In this document: positions 54,060 through 61,867 of the stretch, piece by piece
How positions within the stretch are numbered: the stretch's first letter is position 1
How the letters are laid out: the number at the start of each line of letters is the position of its first letter
Source of the DNA: Belliella calami
GTDB lineage: Bacteria > Bacteroidota > Bacteroidia > Cytophagales > Cyclobacteriaceae
NCBI RefSeq assembly: GCF_022549695.1
Contig: NZ_JAKZGS010000001.1
Location: 1 to 64,000, forward strand
Direction of reading: 5' to 3'
Length of the DNA stretch: 64,000 nt
Made by a program: the position numbers and the translations under genes
The notes under the pieces: generated by a model
What the model was told of the DNA's origin: nothing
The model's input: only the letters and a program-made list of their open reading frames with translations
The model's database searches: none

Positions 54060-56035
54060 CAATCAAATAAAGGCCATGAAATACCGATATCCAAAGTCCC
54101 TTTCAACCCAGTGAAATCAGGGGTTACAAAATACCCAGGTACAGATAATAGATTACTATTGACATGGTTATATCTTACCAAAACCCTAGTCCTATTGATC
54201 CTTGCATTTAGGAAAAAATCAATAACAGGATACCCTTCAACATTGGAAAACCTATCTTGTAGGTAAAACTGCTGCATAGCTGGGTTATAAGCTTCCGCAA
54301 AATGCTCGCTTCTATACCTTCCTTCAAGCCCTATCTGAATAAACAAATTTTCGTCGAAAAGTGGACTGTCAAAATAAATCCTACTATTGGCAAATATCTC
54401 AGGAATTCGGAAATTATCAGCACCTCCACCAGTAATCAAAGTATAGTAAGCTTCTGTTTCCCAAAATAGCTTTCCTGCAACATTAAAACTGGTCTTAATT
54501 CCTGGAATCAACATAAATGCTTCTCCAGAGGCTTGAGTGGCTTGTTGATTTTCATCAAAAAACACATAGTTATTTACCCGATTGATTGTAAGATTGGGCC
54601 TAATACTCCACCTTTTGAAATCAGCTTTGATTACCCCTTGAACTTGATCTAGACCAATATTTGAAAAGCGATTGCTCCAGCGGTGATGATTGCCTCTGTA
54701 TAATTCCTGCATGGAAGTAGGTTTGTAGAGTGCTTTGGTGTACGATGCCTCCAAAAAGGGAGAAACAAACAAACCATGAATTCTAAACGCTCCGGGAACT
54801 AAGTACTCTCCCTCTGCTTCAAAACTCCATTTTTCATTCAAGTCTCCACGCAAAGCTCCACCAAGAGAAAGCTCATCAAAACCATTGGGGTTCACCATGT
54901 AATTGCCCCTCATTCTACCTGTACGGAATTTTACAAAAGCGTTGTAATAAAACAACCCTAAATCCCCCTTAAAACCCGCTTCATTTCGCCATTCGGAAAA
55001 GTGATTGTAATTAATTGTACTATCCGCTCTATTGAATCTGTCAGGGTTGTATTCGTTGAAAAAGGCTTCATCTGGTGAAGTCAATGCAGATCTGAATGTC
55101 ACAGCTTGCTTTCTTTTATCAAAAACATGATAAACTTGCCAACCTTTCAACAATTCATATTCATGGTACAAATGATAATCTTGCCTCAAATCTACCGCAC
55201 TTGAATTTCTCAGCCATACTTTGGCATCTTCATAAGTAAAATACAAAGATGTACTGTCTATATCTGGCGGGATTATACCCCCTTGCTCTGCCACTTGATG
55301 TCTTCCCCTAGAAAAGTTTCCCAAGAGAAAGTATTTCTCATTGTCTGATTTATAACTAGTCTGGAAAGAATAAGAGTTGGCTACTGTGCCATGGTCATCT
55401 CTTCTAGCAGGATTAAGGGTTTTAGTGGCTCTGATGGTATGAATGTTAAAGCCAACATTCCAATTGGGTGTGACATTTCTTGCAAACTCAAGATCCATCA
55501 TGTTCCTATTTCCACCACCAAAGAATAGGGCCATTTTGGTATAGGGAGATTTGGTATCATAATACTTCACACTATCAGGAGAGTGATGATACAAATCATA
55601 AGCAGTAAAACCTGATGTAGTACCTATCATTTTCGGAGCTTGATAAAAGATTGGCTTAGATGCAGTCCCTATATTTCCCAAATCCTGATATTTCCATCCT
55701 GTCTTGGCTACCGGCTCATAATAATGAAAGCCATTCAGTAAGGTATCTAGCTCTTGCTTTTTTATCCTGTTTCTTTTGACATCTTTTTCGAAAAAATATA
55801 AGGTAGTTTTTGGTCCGAAAACCATTTTGGTAGAATCATCTATCAGCTTTTTTCTTCCCGATGAATCTTCTTGACCTTCCTCATCTTCACCATTTCCTGA
55901 TTGCTGCCTGTTTTGTTGTCTACTTTGTTGTTGGCTTCCTGGAGGAGGGACCCGGGTAGGAATTTGGGAATAGACCTCTTGTGCCAGCAGCATGCACACA
56001 AAAAAAATAAATATGCTGTATAATTTAATTTTCAC
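54059..56035 (-). CDS. Putative outer-membrane porin (Porin_10 type)
   Basis: It starts with GTG, a signal peptide (FIFFVCMLLAQEVYSQ) and a Gln/Arg-rich low-complexity stretch (SRQQNRQQSGNGEDEEGQED). A long beta-barrel follows with MALFFGGGNRNMMDLEFARN, NWNVGFNIHTIRA and many aromatic strand ends, terminating in the strand GTLDIGISWPLF with a C-terminal acidic residue. This matches the large Bacteroidota putative-porin family (PF14121-like). The substrate is unknown. It overlaps lpxK by 11 bases at its start and miaE by one base at its end. Confidence 0.85.
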   Translation of the reverse strand: MKIKLYSIFIFFVCMLLAQEVYSQIPTRVPPPGSQQQSRQQNRQQSGNGEDEEGQEDSSGRKKLIDDSTKMVFGPKTTLYFFEKDVKRNRIKKQELDTLLNGFHYYEPVAKTGWKYQDLGNIGTASKPIFYQAPKMIGTTSGFTAYDLYHHSPDSVKYYDTKSPYTKMALFFGGGNRNMMDLEFARNVTPNWNVGFNIHTIRATKTLNPARRDDHGTVANSYSFQTSYKSDNEKYFLLGNFSRGRHQVAEQGGIIPPDIDSTSLYFTYEDAKVWLRNSSAVDLRQDYHLYHEYELLKGWQVYHVFDKRKQAVTFRSALTSPDEAFFNEYNPDRFNRADSTINYNHFSEWRNEAGFKGDLGLFYYNAFVKFRTGRMRGNYMVNPNGFDELSLGGALRGDLNEKWSFEAEGEYLVPGAFRIHGLFVSPFLEASYTKALYKPTSMQELYRGNHHRWSNRFSNIGLDQVQGVIKADFKRWSIRPNLTINRVNNYVFFDENQQATQASGEAFMLIPGIKTSFNVAGKLFWETEAYYTLITGGGADNFRIPEIFANSRIYFDSPLFDENLFIQIGLEGRYRSEHFAEAYNPAMQQFYLQDRFSNVEGYPVIDFFLNARINRTRVLVRYNHVNSNLLSVPGYFVTPDFTGLKGTLDIGISWPLFD

Positions 56036-57083
56036 GGATATATCCTTTTTCCTTTACTACCTCTGAAATCTTGTCTTTTATCCATTGTGAATCACCTTTG
56101 CTCAAGCTGATTTCTATTGGAAGGGCAAAAATCGCAATTTCTGCCAAATATTCCCGAAATATAGGGTCTTTAAGTTTGACTGCATCCTTTTCAGTAGTTA
56201 AAATTGCTGAATTAGAATTTTGACGTACACTTTTTGCTATATTTTTGACATCACTGATTTTGTAATGATGATGATCAGAAAATGTAAATACTTCTTTGAC
56301 CTCATAATGCTTACTCACTTCTCTTCTCAAAAGTTCATCATTTGCGATCCCTGATACCAAAATCACTTCATTTAGTTTATGGTTTGCAGGATTAACGAGC
56401 GAAACTGGTTCCCCATATTTCAACCCAGCAAAAATAATTTTAGCATGACTATTATAAACCCTTATTTCTCTTTGATAGAAATTCTTGGTGCTTTCATCAA
56501 AGTCTTCCGGGCATTTGGTCACGACAATTATATCAGCACGGATTGCTCCTGCTCTCGCCTCTCTCAAAGTTCCAACTGGCACAACTCTATCATCAAAAAA
56601 TGGCTTTTGGAATGTCGTCAGCAAAATATTCAAATCACCTTTCACATATCGATGCTGAAATGCATCATCCAAAAGTATCAGGTCAGTACTTGGCAAATTG
56701 GCAATGATCATGGGAATCGCCATCACCCTATCTTCACCAACGGCTACTGCTACATCAGGTTTGAATTTTGAATAAATCTGAAAAGGTTCGTCCCCAATTT
56801 GAGATGCATTAGAATCTTCATCTGCTAAAATAAACCCAGTGGTTTTACGACCGTACCCCCTACTCAGCGTACAAATAGATTGAAAATCTGACAGCAACCT
56901 GATCAAAAACTCAACGAAAGGCGTCTTCCCAGTACCTCCCATACTCAGATTTCCAACCACTATCGTTGGAATGCTGAAGGACACACTTTTCTTATAACCA
57001 GTATCAAATAGTCTGTTTCGTACCTTTGTGACACCGTCATAGATAAAAGAAAATGGATAAAGGAGAGGTTCAAACCAAGGCAT
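56025..57083 (-). CDS. lpxK: Tetraacyldisaccharide 4'-kinase (lipid A synthesis)
   Basis: The protein of about 352 residues begins MPWFEPLLYPFSFIYDGVTK with the N-terminal membrane-associated helix. The P-loop is GNLSMGGTGKTPF, and LSRGYGRKT, GDEPFQ, LLDDAFQHR and VPVGTLREARAGA follow, all standard LpxK motifs. It phosphorylates the 4' position of the lipid A precursor on the inner membrane. A TTG two codons earlier is rejected. It heads the lpxK-porin-miaE unit. The -7 box is at 57111-57118. Confidence 0.95.
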   Translation of the reverse strand: MPWFEPLLYPFSFIYDGVTKVRNRLFDTGYKKSVSFSIPTIVVGNLSMGGTGKTPFVEFLIRLLSDFQSICTLSRGYGRKTTGFILADEDSNASQIGDEPFQIYSKFKPDVAVAVGEDRVMAIPMIIANLPSTDLILLDDAFQHRYVKGDLNILLTTFQKPFFDDRVVPVGTLREARAGAIRADIIVVTKCPEDFDESTKNFYQREIRVYNSHAKIIFAGLKYGEPVSLVNPANHKLNEVILVSGIANDELLRREVSKHYEVKEVFTFSDHHHYKISDVKNIAKSVRQNSNSAILTTEKDAVKLKDPIFREYLAEIAIFALPIEISLSKGDSQWIKDKISEVVKEKGYIREN

Positions 57084-57097
57084 TCGCAATTTTTAGT

Positions 57098-57105
57098 TAA
57101 TTTTG
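57098..57105 (+). promoter_or_regulatory. -7 box of nif3 (plus strand)
   Basis: TAATTTTG is an exact match; the leader is about 20 bases to the ATG at 57130. It excludes the in-frame TTG at 57103, which lies within the box. Confidence 0.5.
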
Positions 57106-57110
57106 ATTGA

Positions 57111-57118
57111 CAAATTTA
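57111..57118 (-). promoter_or_regulatory. -7 box of lpxK (minus strand)
   Basis: TAAATTTG on the minus strand is an exact match; the leader is about 23 bases to the ATG at 57083. It faces the nif3 box, with 5 bases between the two. Confidence 0.5.
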
Positions 57119-57129
57119 AATTAAAATAT

Positions 57130-58230
57130 ATGGTTTATACGATCAAAGAAGTAGTTTCTTATCTCGAAAAACTCGCACCGCCTGCATATCAAGAGTCTTA
57201 TGACAATGCCCAATTGATCACTGGAAATTCTAATGACAATGTGAAAGGCATACTTTGTACACTAGATGCTACAGAGGAGGTGATTGACGAGGCTATCAAT
57301 CTTGGTTGCAATCTTATCGTAGCCCACCACCCTATTGTATTCAAAGGCTTAAAAAGTTTGACGGGCAAGAATTATGTAGAAAGAACCATCATCAAAGCAA
57401 TCAAAAATGATATTGCAATCTATGCAATCCATACCAACTTGGATCATGTGGCAAATGGAGTAAATAAGCGAATCAGTGATAAGATTGGTTTAGTCAACAC
57501 AAAAATTTTATCTCCTAAAAAAAATTTATTAAGCAAGCTAACCACATTTGTCCCACATGAAAATGTACATCAAGTAACCACTGCGATGTTTGCAGCTGGT
57601 GCTGGCAACATTGGAGAATATAATGAATGCAGTTTTATGGTGGAAGGCAAAGGTACGTTTACTCCTTCTTCAAAAGCAAATCCAAAAATCGGCCAAAAAG
57701 GCAATCCCCACACTGAACCTGAGACTAGAATTGAAGTGATCGTACCAAGTCATCTAGAAAGAAGAATCATAGCGGCATTAAAAGATGCACACCCATATGA
57801 GGAAGTTGCCTACTACCTACAGAAAATCGAAAATGAACATCAGCATGTAGGCGCTGGGATGGTAGGAGAATTACCATCAGAAATAGATGAAAAGGACTTT
57901 TTGAAGATGCTCAAATCAAAAATGAACCTACAAGTGATCAAGCATACAAAGTTAAACAACAAGCCTTTCAAAAAAGTAGCCGTTTGTGGTGGTGCAGGAA
58001 TATTTCTCCTATCAGATGCAAAAAGGTCAGGAGCAGAAATCTTTATTACTTCGGACATAAAATATCATGAATTCTTTGATGCTGAAAATCAAATAGTTAT
58101 TTGTGACATTGGACATTATGAAAGTGAAATCTTTACAAAAGAGTTATTATTAGAGTTATTGTCACAAAAATTCACTAATATTGCACTCTATTTGACAAAA
58201 GTAGTTACGAATCCCATAACTTACCTATAG
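57130..58230 (+). CDS. Nif3-like dinuclear metal-centre protein (YqfO type)
   Basis: The protein of about 366 residues has the Nif3 metal ligands NLIVAHHPIVFKG, IHTNLDHVANG and the C-terminal DIGHYESE. Between the two halves is the YqfO/PII-like insert (EVIVPSHLERRIIAALKDAH, PYEEVAYYL). Nif3 proteins are hexameric with a di-metal site; GTP cyclohydrolase or phosphatase-like activity has been proposed but the role remains unclear. The start at 57130 is fixed by the overlapping -7 box. The zinc-ribbon gene follows 3 bases downstream, a pairing common in Bacteroidota. Confidence 0.93.
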   Translation: MVYTIKEVVSYLEKLAPPAYQESYDNAQLITGNSNDNVKGILCTLDATEEVIDEAINLGCNLIVAHHPIVFKGLKSLTGKNYVERTIIKAIKNDIAIYAIHTNLDHVANGVNKRISDKIGLVNTKILSPKKNLLSKLTTFVPHENVHQVTTAMFAAGAGNIGEYNECSFMVEGKGTFTPSSKANPKIGQKGNPHTEPETRIEVIVPSHLERRIIAALKDAHPYEEVAYYLQKIENEHQHVGAGMVGELPSEIDEKDFLKMLKSKMNLQVIKHTKLNNKPFKKVAVCGGAGIFLLSDAKRSGAEIFITSDIKYHEFFDAENQIVICDIGHYESEIFTKELLLELLSQKFTNIALYLTKVVTNPITYL

Positions 58231-58233
58231 TAC

Positions 58234-59007
58234 ATGGAAAGTACCGTTGCACAGAGACTTGAAGCATTACATAATCTTCAAAAGATAGATTCCCGCTTAG
58301 ATTCCATCATTAAAGTTAGAGGAGCCCTCCCTGAGGAAGTCCAAGACCTTGAAGATGAAATCGCAGGCTATGAAACTAGAGTAGAAAAATTCAATACAGA
58401 CATCCTAAGCCTCGAAGATGAAATCAAGAAGCATAAGGAGAACATCAAAGAGTCTGAAAAGCTGATCAAAAAATATCAAGAGCAGCAGATGAATGTCAGA
58501 AACAATAGAGAGTATGACGCCATCACCAAAGAACTTGAACTACAAGACCTAGAAATCCAAGTTTCCAAAAAGAAAATTGGAGAAGCACAAACAAGAATCG
58601 AAACAAAAAATCGAGATCTTGATGAGCTTAAGGAAGTTGTAAAAGACAGAAAGAAAGACCTTGACAACAAGCAAGGTGAATTGCAAAATATCGTCAATGA
58701 AAGCGAAGCTGAAGAAGCAAAACTTAACAACGACAGAGAAAAGGCATTAAAGAAAATCGAAGACCGTCTTGCAAAATCTTATTCTAAAATCAGAGTGAAT
58801 GCCAAAAATGGTTTAGCTGTAGTTTTGGTAAAAAGAGGAGCTTGTGGTGGTTGTTTTAATGTCGTGCCTCCGCAAAGACAAGCTGACATCAGAGAAAAGA
58901 AAAAGCTTATTGTATGTGAACATTGTGGTAGAATCTTAGCTGGTGTTGAAGATGAAATCGAAGAAGAAGTAGCGCCAAAGAAAAAAAGAAGTACTAAAAC
59001 TTCATAA
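58234..59007 (+). CDS. Coiled-coil protein with C4 zinc ribbon (CdsZ/CT398-like)
   Basis: The 257 residues form a long antiparallel coiled coil (about 10-195). A zinc ribbon follows with CGGCFNVVPPQ and CEHCGR as two CxxC pairs, then a charged C-terminal tail (APKKKRSTKTS). This matches the C4 zinc-ribbon family that includes chlamydial CdsZ. Function in Bacteroidota is unknown; the family's tight linkage to nif3, seen here with 3 bases between genes, suggests a joint role. The unit ends in a strong terminator. Confidence 0.9.
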   Translation: MESTVAQRLEALHNLQKIDSRLDSIIKVRGALPEEVQDLEDEIAGYETRVEKFNTDILSLEDEIKKHKENIKESEKLIKKYQEQQMNVRNNREYDAITKELELQDLEIQVSKKKIGEAQTRIETKNRDLDELKEVVKDRKKDLDNKQGELQNIVNESEAEEAKLNNDREKALKKIEDRLAKSYSKIRVNAKNGLAVVLVKRGACGGCFNVVPPQRQADIREKKKLIVCEHCGRILAGVEDEIEEEVAPKKKRSTKTS

Positions 59008-59013
59008 GAATAG

Positions 59014-59042
59014 AGACCTGAAGAAATTCAGGTCTTTTTTTT
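59014..59042 (+). terminator. Intrinsic terminator of the nif3 unit
   Basis: 9-bp perfect stem AGACCTGAA (59014-59022) / TTCAGGTCT (59027-59035) closed by a GAAA tetraloop, followed by a run of T. Confidence 0.92.
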
Positions 59043-59113
59043 GCACTATATTTTTTAAGATTAATCACAAACAAAATATTGATTTATCAGTTTAATTTTT
59101 ATACATTACGGAT

Positions 59114-59539
59114 ATGAAAAATTTATTATTGACAGCGCTTCTATTCTCAATCATTAGTTTGGGTTTCGCCAAAAATCCATCTGAAAAAACGTTTTTGATA
59201 ATATTTAACAAGGCAGAATTGAAACAAATGAAAACAAGCCCAGAATATATAGAACTAAGCTTGATGAATTTGTTTGACACAAAGTCTTTTTCCGGAAATT
59301 CAGATGCTGCTATTCTCGTAAAAACAACACAAGAAAGCATTGATAAATGCCTGCTTGGCGATTTTATAATCAGGCTAAACCAAACCACCATTGCTACACT
59401 TGATGAAGTTGCTTTCCAAATAGTAGATCTGGACAAATCAAAAGGTGTATATCAAACTTTGGTGTCAGATTTTGAAGCGAAAATTGAAAAAAGCAGCAAA
59501 AAGGCCAACAAGTTTTTTAAACTAAATGAAGTCCTTTAA
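59114..59539 (+). CDS. Small secreted protein of unknown function
   Basis: The 141-residue protein has a clear signal peptide (LLLTALLFSIISLGFA). The mature part of about 120 residues has an alpha/beta pattern (KTFLIIFNKAELKQMKTSPE, DAAILVKTTQESI, GDFIIRLNQTTIATLDEVAF) and a Lys-rich C-terminus. I do not recognise the family. Its end overlaps the convergent phosphatase gene by 23 bases, the longest tail-to-tail overlap in the window. Confidence 0.75.
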   Translation: MKNLLLTALLFSIISLGFAKNPSEKTFLIIFNKAELKQMKTSPEYIELSLMNLFDTKSFSGNSDAAILVKTTQESIDKCLLGDFIIRLNQTTIATLDEVAFQIVDLDKSKGVYQTLVSDFEAKIEKSSKKANKFFKLNEVL

Positions 59540-60146
59540 GATGATCTCCTGAGTTGAATTTCAAAATCCTAAATACACCTGTATCATCTACATTCAACTC
59601 ATACAAACCAAGGTTTTGATGATGAAATTCATCCATAAACCTCAAATCATATTTCATCAAAACACTCAGTAAGATTCGCATAGCCCTGCCGTGCATACAG
59701 ATTAAAATCAGTTTTTCTGGCTTGCTCAAAATATAATCTATCCCTATTTTTAGTCTTTCTGCTACAATATTCGGACTCTCCCCTCCAGCTATTGCGTAAT
59801 CCAATTCTCCTGAACTCCATTTCTCAAGCATGTGCTGATAATATCTGTTCTCTTCTGGAGTCATCGGCACACCTTCGTATTTTCCCCAGCTAATTTCATT
59901 GAGTTCGACTACACTTTCATGTGGAATACCCAAGTCCAAAAACCCCTCTACAGATTGCTTTGTCCTCTGTAGTCCTGTATAATAAACTTTCTCAAAAGGA
60001 ATATCCTTATATGTGTCAAAAAATGCTTTCGCTTGCTTATAGCCATTGGAATTCAATGGTGCATCTATCCCACTTCCCTGAACCACTCCCTTCAAATTGT
60101 AATCAGTCTGCCCGTGTCTTACGAGGTAAATTTTTTTACTTAACAA
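59517..60146 (-). CDS. Histidine phosphatase family protein
   Basis: The 209-residue protein has the phosphoglycerate-mutase-like active site: VRHGQTDYN (catalytic RHG), the arginine in LQRTKQS, an acid in WGKYEG, and the second histidine in CMHGRAM. It probably dephosphorylates a small phosphorylated metabolite. The only start that fits is TTG at 60146, since a stop lies three codons upstream. It is divergent from the menaquinone genes and convergent with the small secreted protein. Confidence 0.88.
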   Translation of the reverse strand: MLSKKIYLVRHGQTDYNLKGVVQGSGIDAPLNSNGYKQAKAFFDTYKDIPFEKVYYTGLQRTKQSVEGFLDLGIPHESVVELNEISWGKYEGVPMTPEENRYYQHMLEKWSSGELDYAIAGGESPNIVAERLKIGIDYILSKPEKLILICMHGRAMRILLSVLMKYDLRFMDEFHHQNLGLYELNVDDTGVFRILKFNSGDHLKGLHLV

Positions 60147-60153
60147 GATTCTC

Positions 60154-60161
60154 TATTTTTG
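60154..60161 (+). promoter_or_regulatory. -7 box of the menaquinone gene cluster
   Basis: TATTTTTG is an exact match with a leader of about 33 bases to the thioesterase ATG. No TTG at the usual -33 distance. Confidence 0.45.
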
Positions 60162-60199
60162 TTTGAAAGAACAAAGAAAAAACTTTTATTCCATTATCC

Positions 60200-60622
60200 A
60201 TGATATTTCCTTCAAACCTTACTATAGATACGCTCAATCAATGGGGAGAAAATACGATGACCGATTTTTTGGGGATCAAATTTACCCAAATTGGGGAAGA
60301 TTTTCTGGAAGCAACGATGCCCGTTGACCACAGAACCAAACAACCACTTGGATTGTTACATGGTGGTGCAAATGTCGTTCTTGCTGAGACAATGGGTAGT
60401 GTTGCTGCTACTTTGACTGTCGATCAGAAAAAACAATATTGTGTAGGCTTGGAGATCAATGCAAACCATCTTAAATCTGTAAAAGAGGGATTTGTGAAAG
60501 GTATAACCAAACCAATACACATTGGTAAAAAAACGCAAGTGTGGGAAATAAAAATCTACACAGAAAACGGAGAACTAACCTGTATAAGCCGAATCACAAT
60601 GGCAGTCATTGACAAAAAATAA
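60200..60622 (+). CDS. Hotdog-fold acyl-CoA thioesterase, probable DHNA-CoA thioesterase
   Basis: The 140-residue protein has a single hotdog domain of the PaaI/YbgC-like type: PLGLLHGGANVVLAETMGSV carries the HGG turn and the catalytic acidic residue, and ISRITMAVID forms the final strand. It lies 27 bases upstream of menF. This neighbourhood suggests it hydrolyses 1,4-dihydroxy-2-naphthoyl-CoA in menaquinone synthesis (MenI role). Substrate choice within this superfamily cannot be read from sequence, so the specific call is inference. Confidence 0.85.
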   Translation: MIFPSNLTIDTLNQWGENTMTDFLGIKFTQIGEDFLEATMPVDHRTKQPLGLLHGGANVVLAETMGSVAATLTVDQKKQYCVGLEINANHLKSVKEGFVKGITKPIHIGKKTQVWEIKIYTENGELTCISRITMAVIDKK

Positions 60623-60649
60623 GATGATTATACGCTATTAAAAATAGAT

Positions 60650-61867
60650 ATGCAGACTGCATTAGAAATAAAATTCGATAGTTTAGAACATTATTTGAAC
60701 AATTTACTTTCCTTACACCTTGAGAAGGGTCATCAATTAGCTATTTGGAGAAAACCAAAATCTCAATTTCTCCAAATACTGATAGACAATTCTGGGAAAG
60801 CAAAAAAAGTCTCTCCTAGGCTTGAAGAGTTACCCTCAGGATTTATTGTACATCCTTTTGAAGACCAAGAGGATCAAAAAGCCTATTACTTGGAAGCAAG
60901 TTCGTATTTCAAAATAGACCTCAACATTGCCATTGAGGATCAAAAGGAAAACTTGAAAGCAATAGGCATTGTCAAAACAAATACACAAAGCAAAAAACTG
61001 ATCAATAAATCACTTTTTTCATCAGGTGAAACTGGCGGAAGAGAATCTTATCTTGAATACAGCAAACAAGATTTTGTTGAATTGGTAAAAAAAGGAATCA
61101 AAGCCATCGAAAATGGCGAACTGAATAAAATAGTACCCGCAAAACTAAAAAAGATTGAATTGACAGAAGGATTTGACCTTGTGAATTCCATCAAAAGCCT
61201 TATCCAAGCGTATCCCAATGCATTTATTAACTTTTTCCATATTCCAGAAGTTGGCTCATGGCTTGGTGCTTCACCGGAAGTATTGATTCAGACAAAAGGA
61301 GAGCTATTTTCCACCATGTCATTGGCTGGAACGCAAAAAGCTGTAGGCGATAATCCATTGAAGAACACAGCTTGGACACAAAAAGAAATCGAGGAACAGG
61401 CATTGGTAAGTAGGTATATCGTCGATTGCTTCAAAAAAATCCGACTGAGAGAATATGATGAAATTGGTCCAAAAACTGTTTTGGCTGGCAATCTTCTTCA
61501 CCTCCGATCTGATTTTAGCGTAAACATGAATGCTACAAATTTCCCTCAGCTTGGATCTGTAATGTTGGAATTGCTTCATCCAACCTCTGCCGTCTGTGGA
61601 ATGCCTAGAAAAGAAGCATTTGATTTCTTACGTACGCACGAAAAATTCGACAGATCGTTGTTTGCAGGATATATTGGCCCAGTAAATATTGAAGAAGAAA
61701 CTTCCATATACGTGAACCTGAGAACAGCTAGGCTGATGGATGGTTTTGCGATTCTTTATGCTGGAGCTGGAGTCACCGAAGATTCAGATCCTGAAAAAGA
61801 ATGGGAAGAAACAGAAATGAAATGTGACATTATTGGACAACACCTAAATCTTCAGAAAAAGCTTTGA
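60650..61867 (+). CDS. menF: Isochorismate synthase
   Basis: The 405-residue chorismate-utilising enzyme has GSWLGASPEVLIQTKGE, SLAGTQKAVGDN, HLRSDFSVN, PTSAVCGMPRKEAF and YAGAGVTEDSDPEKEWEETE, the last holding the metal-binding glutamates. It turns chorismate into isochorismate, the first step of menaquinone synthesis. The menD start overlaps its stop (TTGA), so the products are made in coordination. It could alternatively feed a siderophore route, but menD next door argues for menaquinone. Confidence 0.93.
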   Translation: MQTALEIKFDSLEHYLNNLLSLHLEKGHQLAIWRKPKSQFLQILIDNSGKAKKVSPRLEELPSGFIVHPFEDQEDQKAYYLEASSYFKIDLNIAIEDQKENLKAIGIVKTNTQSKKLINKSLFSSGETGGRESYLEYSKQDFVELVKKGIKAIENGELNKIVPAKLKKIELTEGFDLVNSIKSLIQAYPNAFINFFHIPEVGSWLGASPEVLIQTKGELFSTMSLAGTQKAVGDNPLKNTAWTQKEIEEQALVSRYIVDCFKKIRLREYDEIGPKTVLAGNLLHLRSDFSVNMNATNFPQLGSVMLELLHPTSAVCGMPRKEAFDFLRTHEKFDRSLFAGYIGPVNIEEETSIYVNLRTARLMDGFAILYAGAGVTEDSDPEKEWEETEMKCDIIGQHLNLQKKL

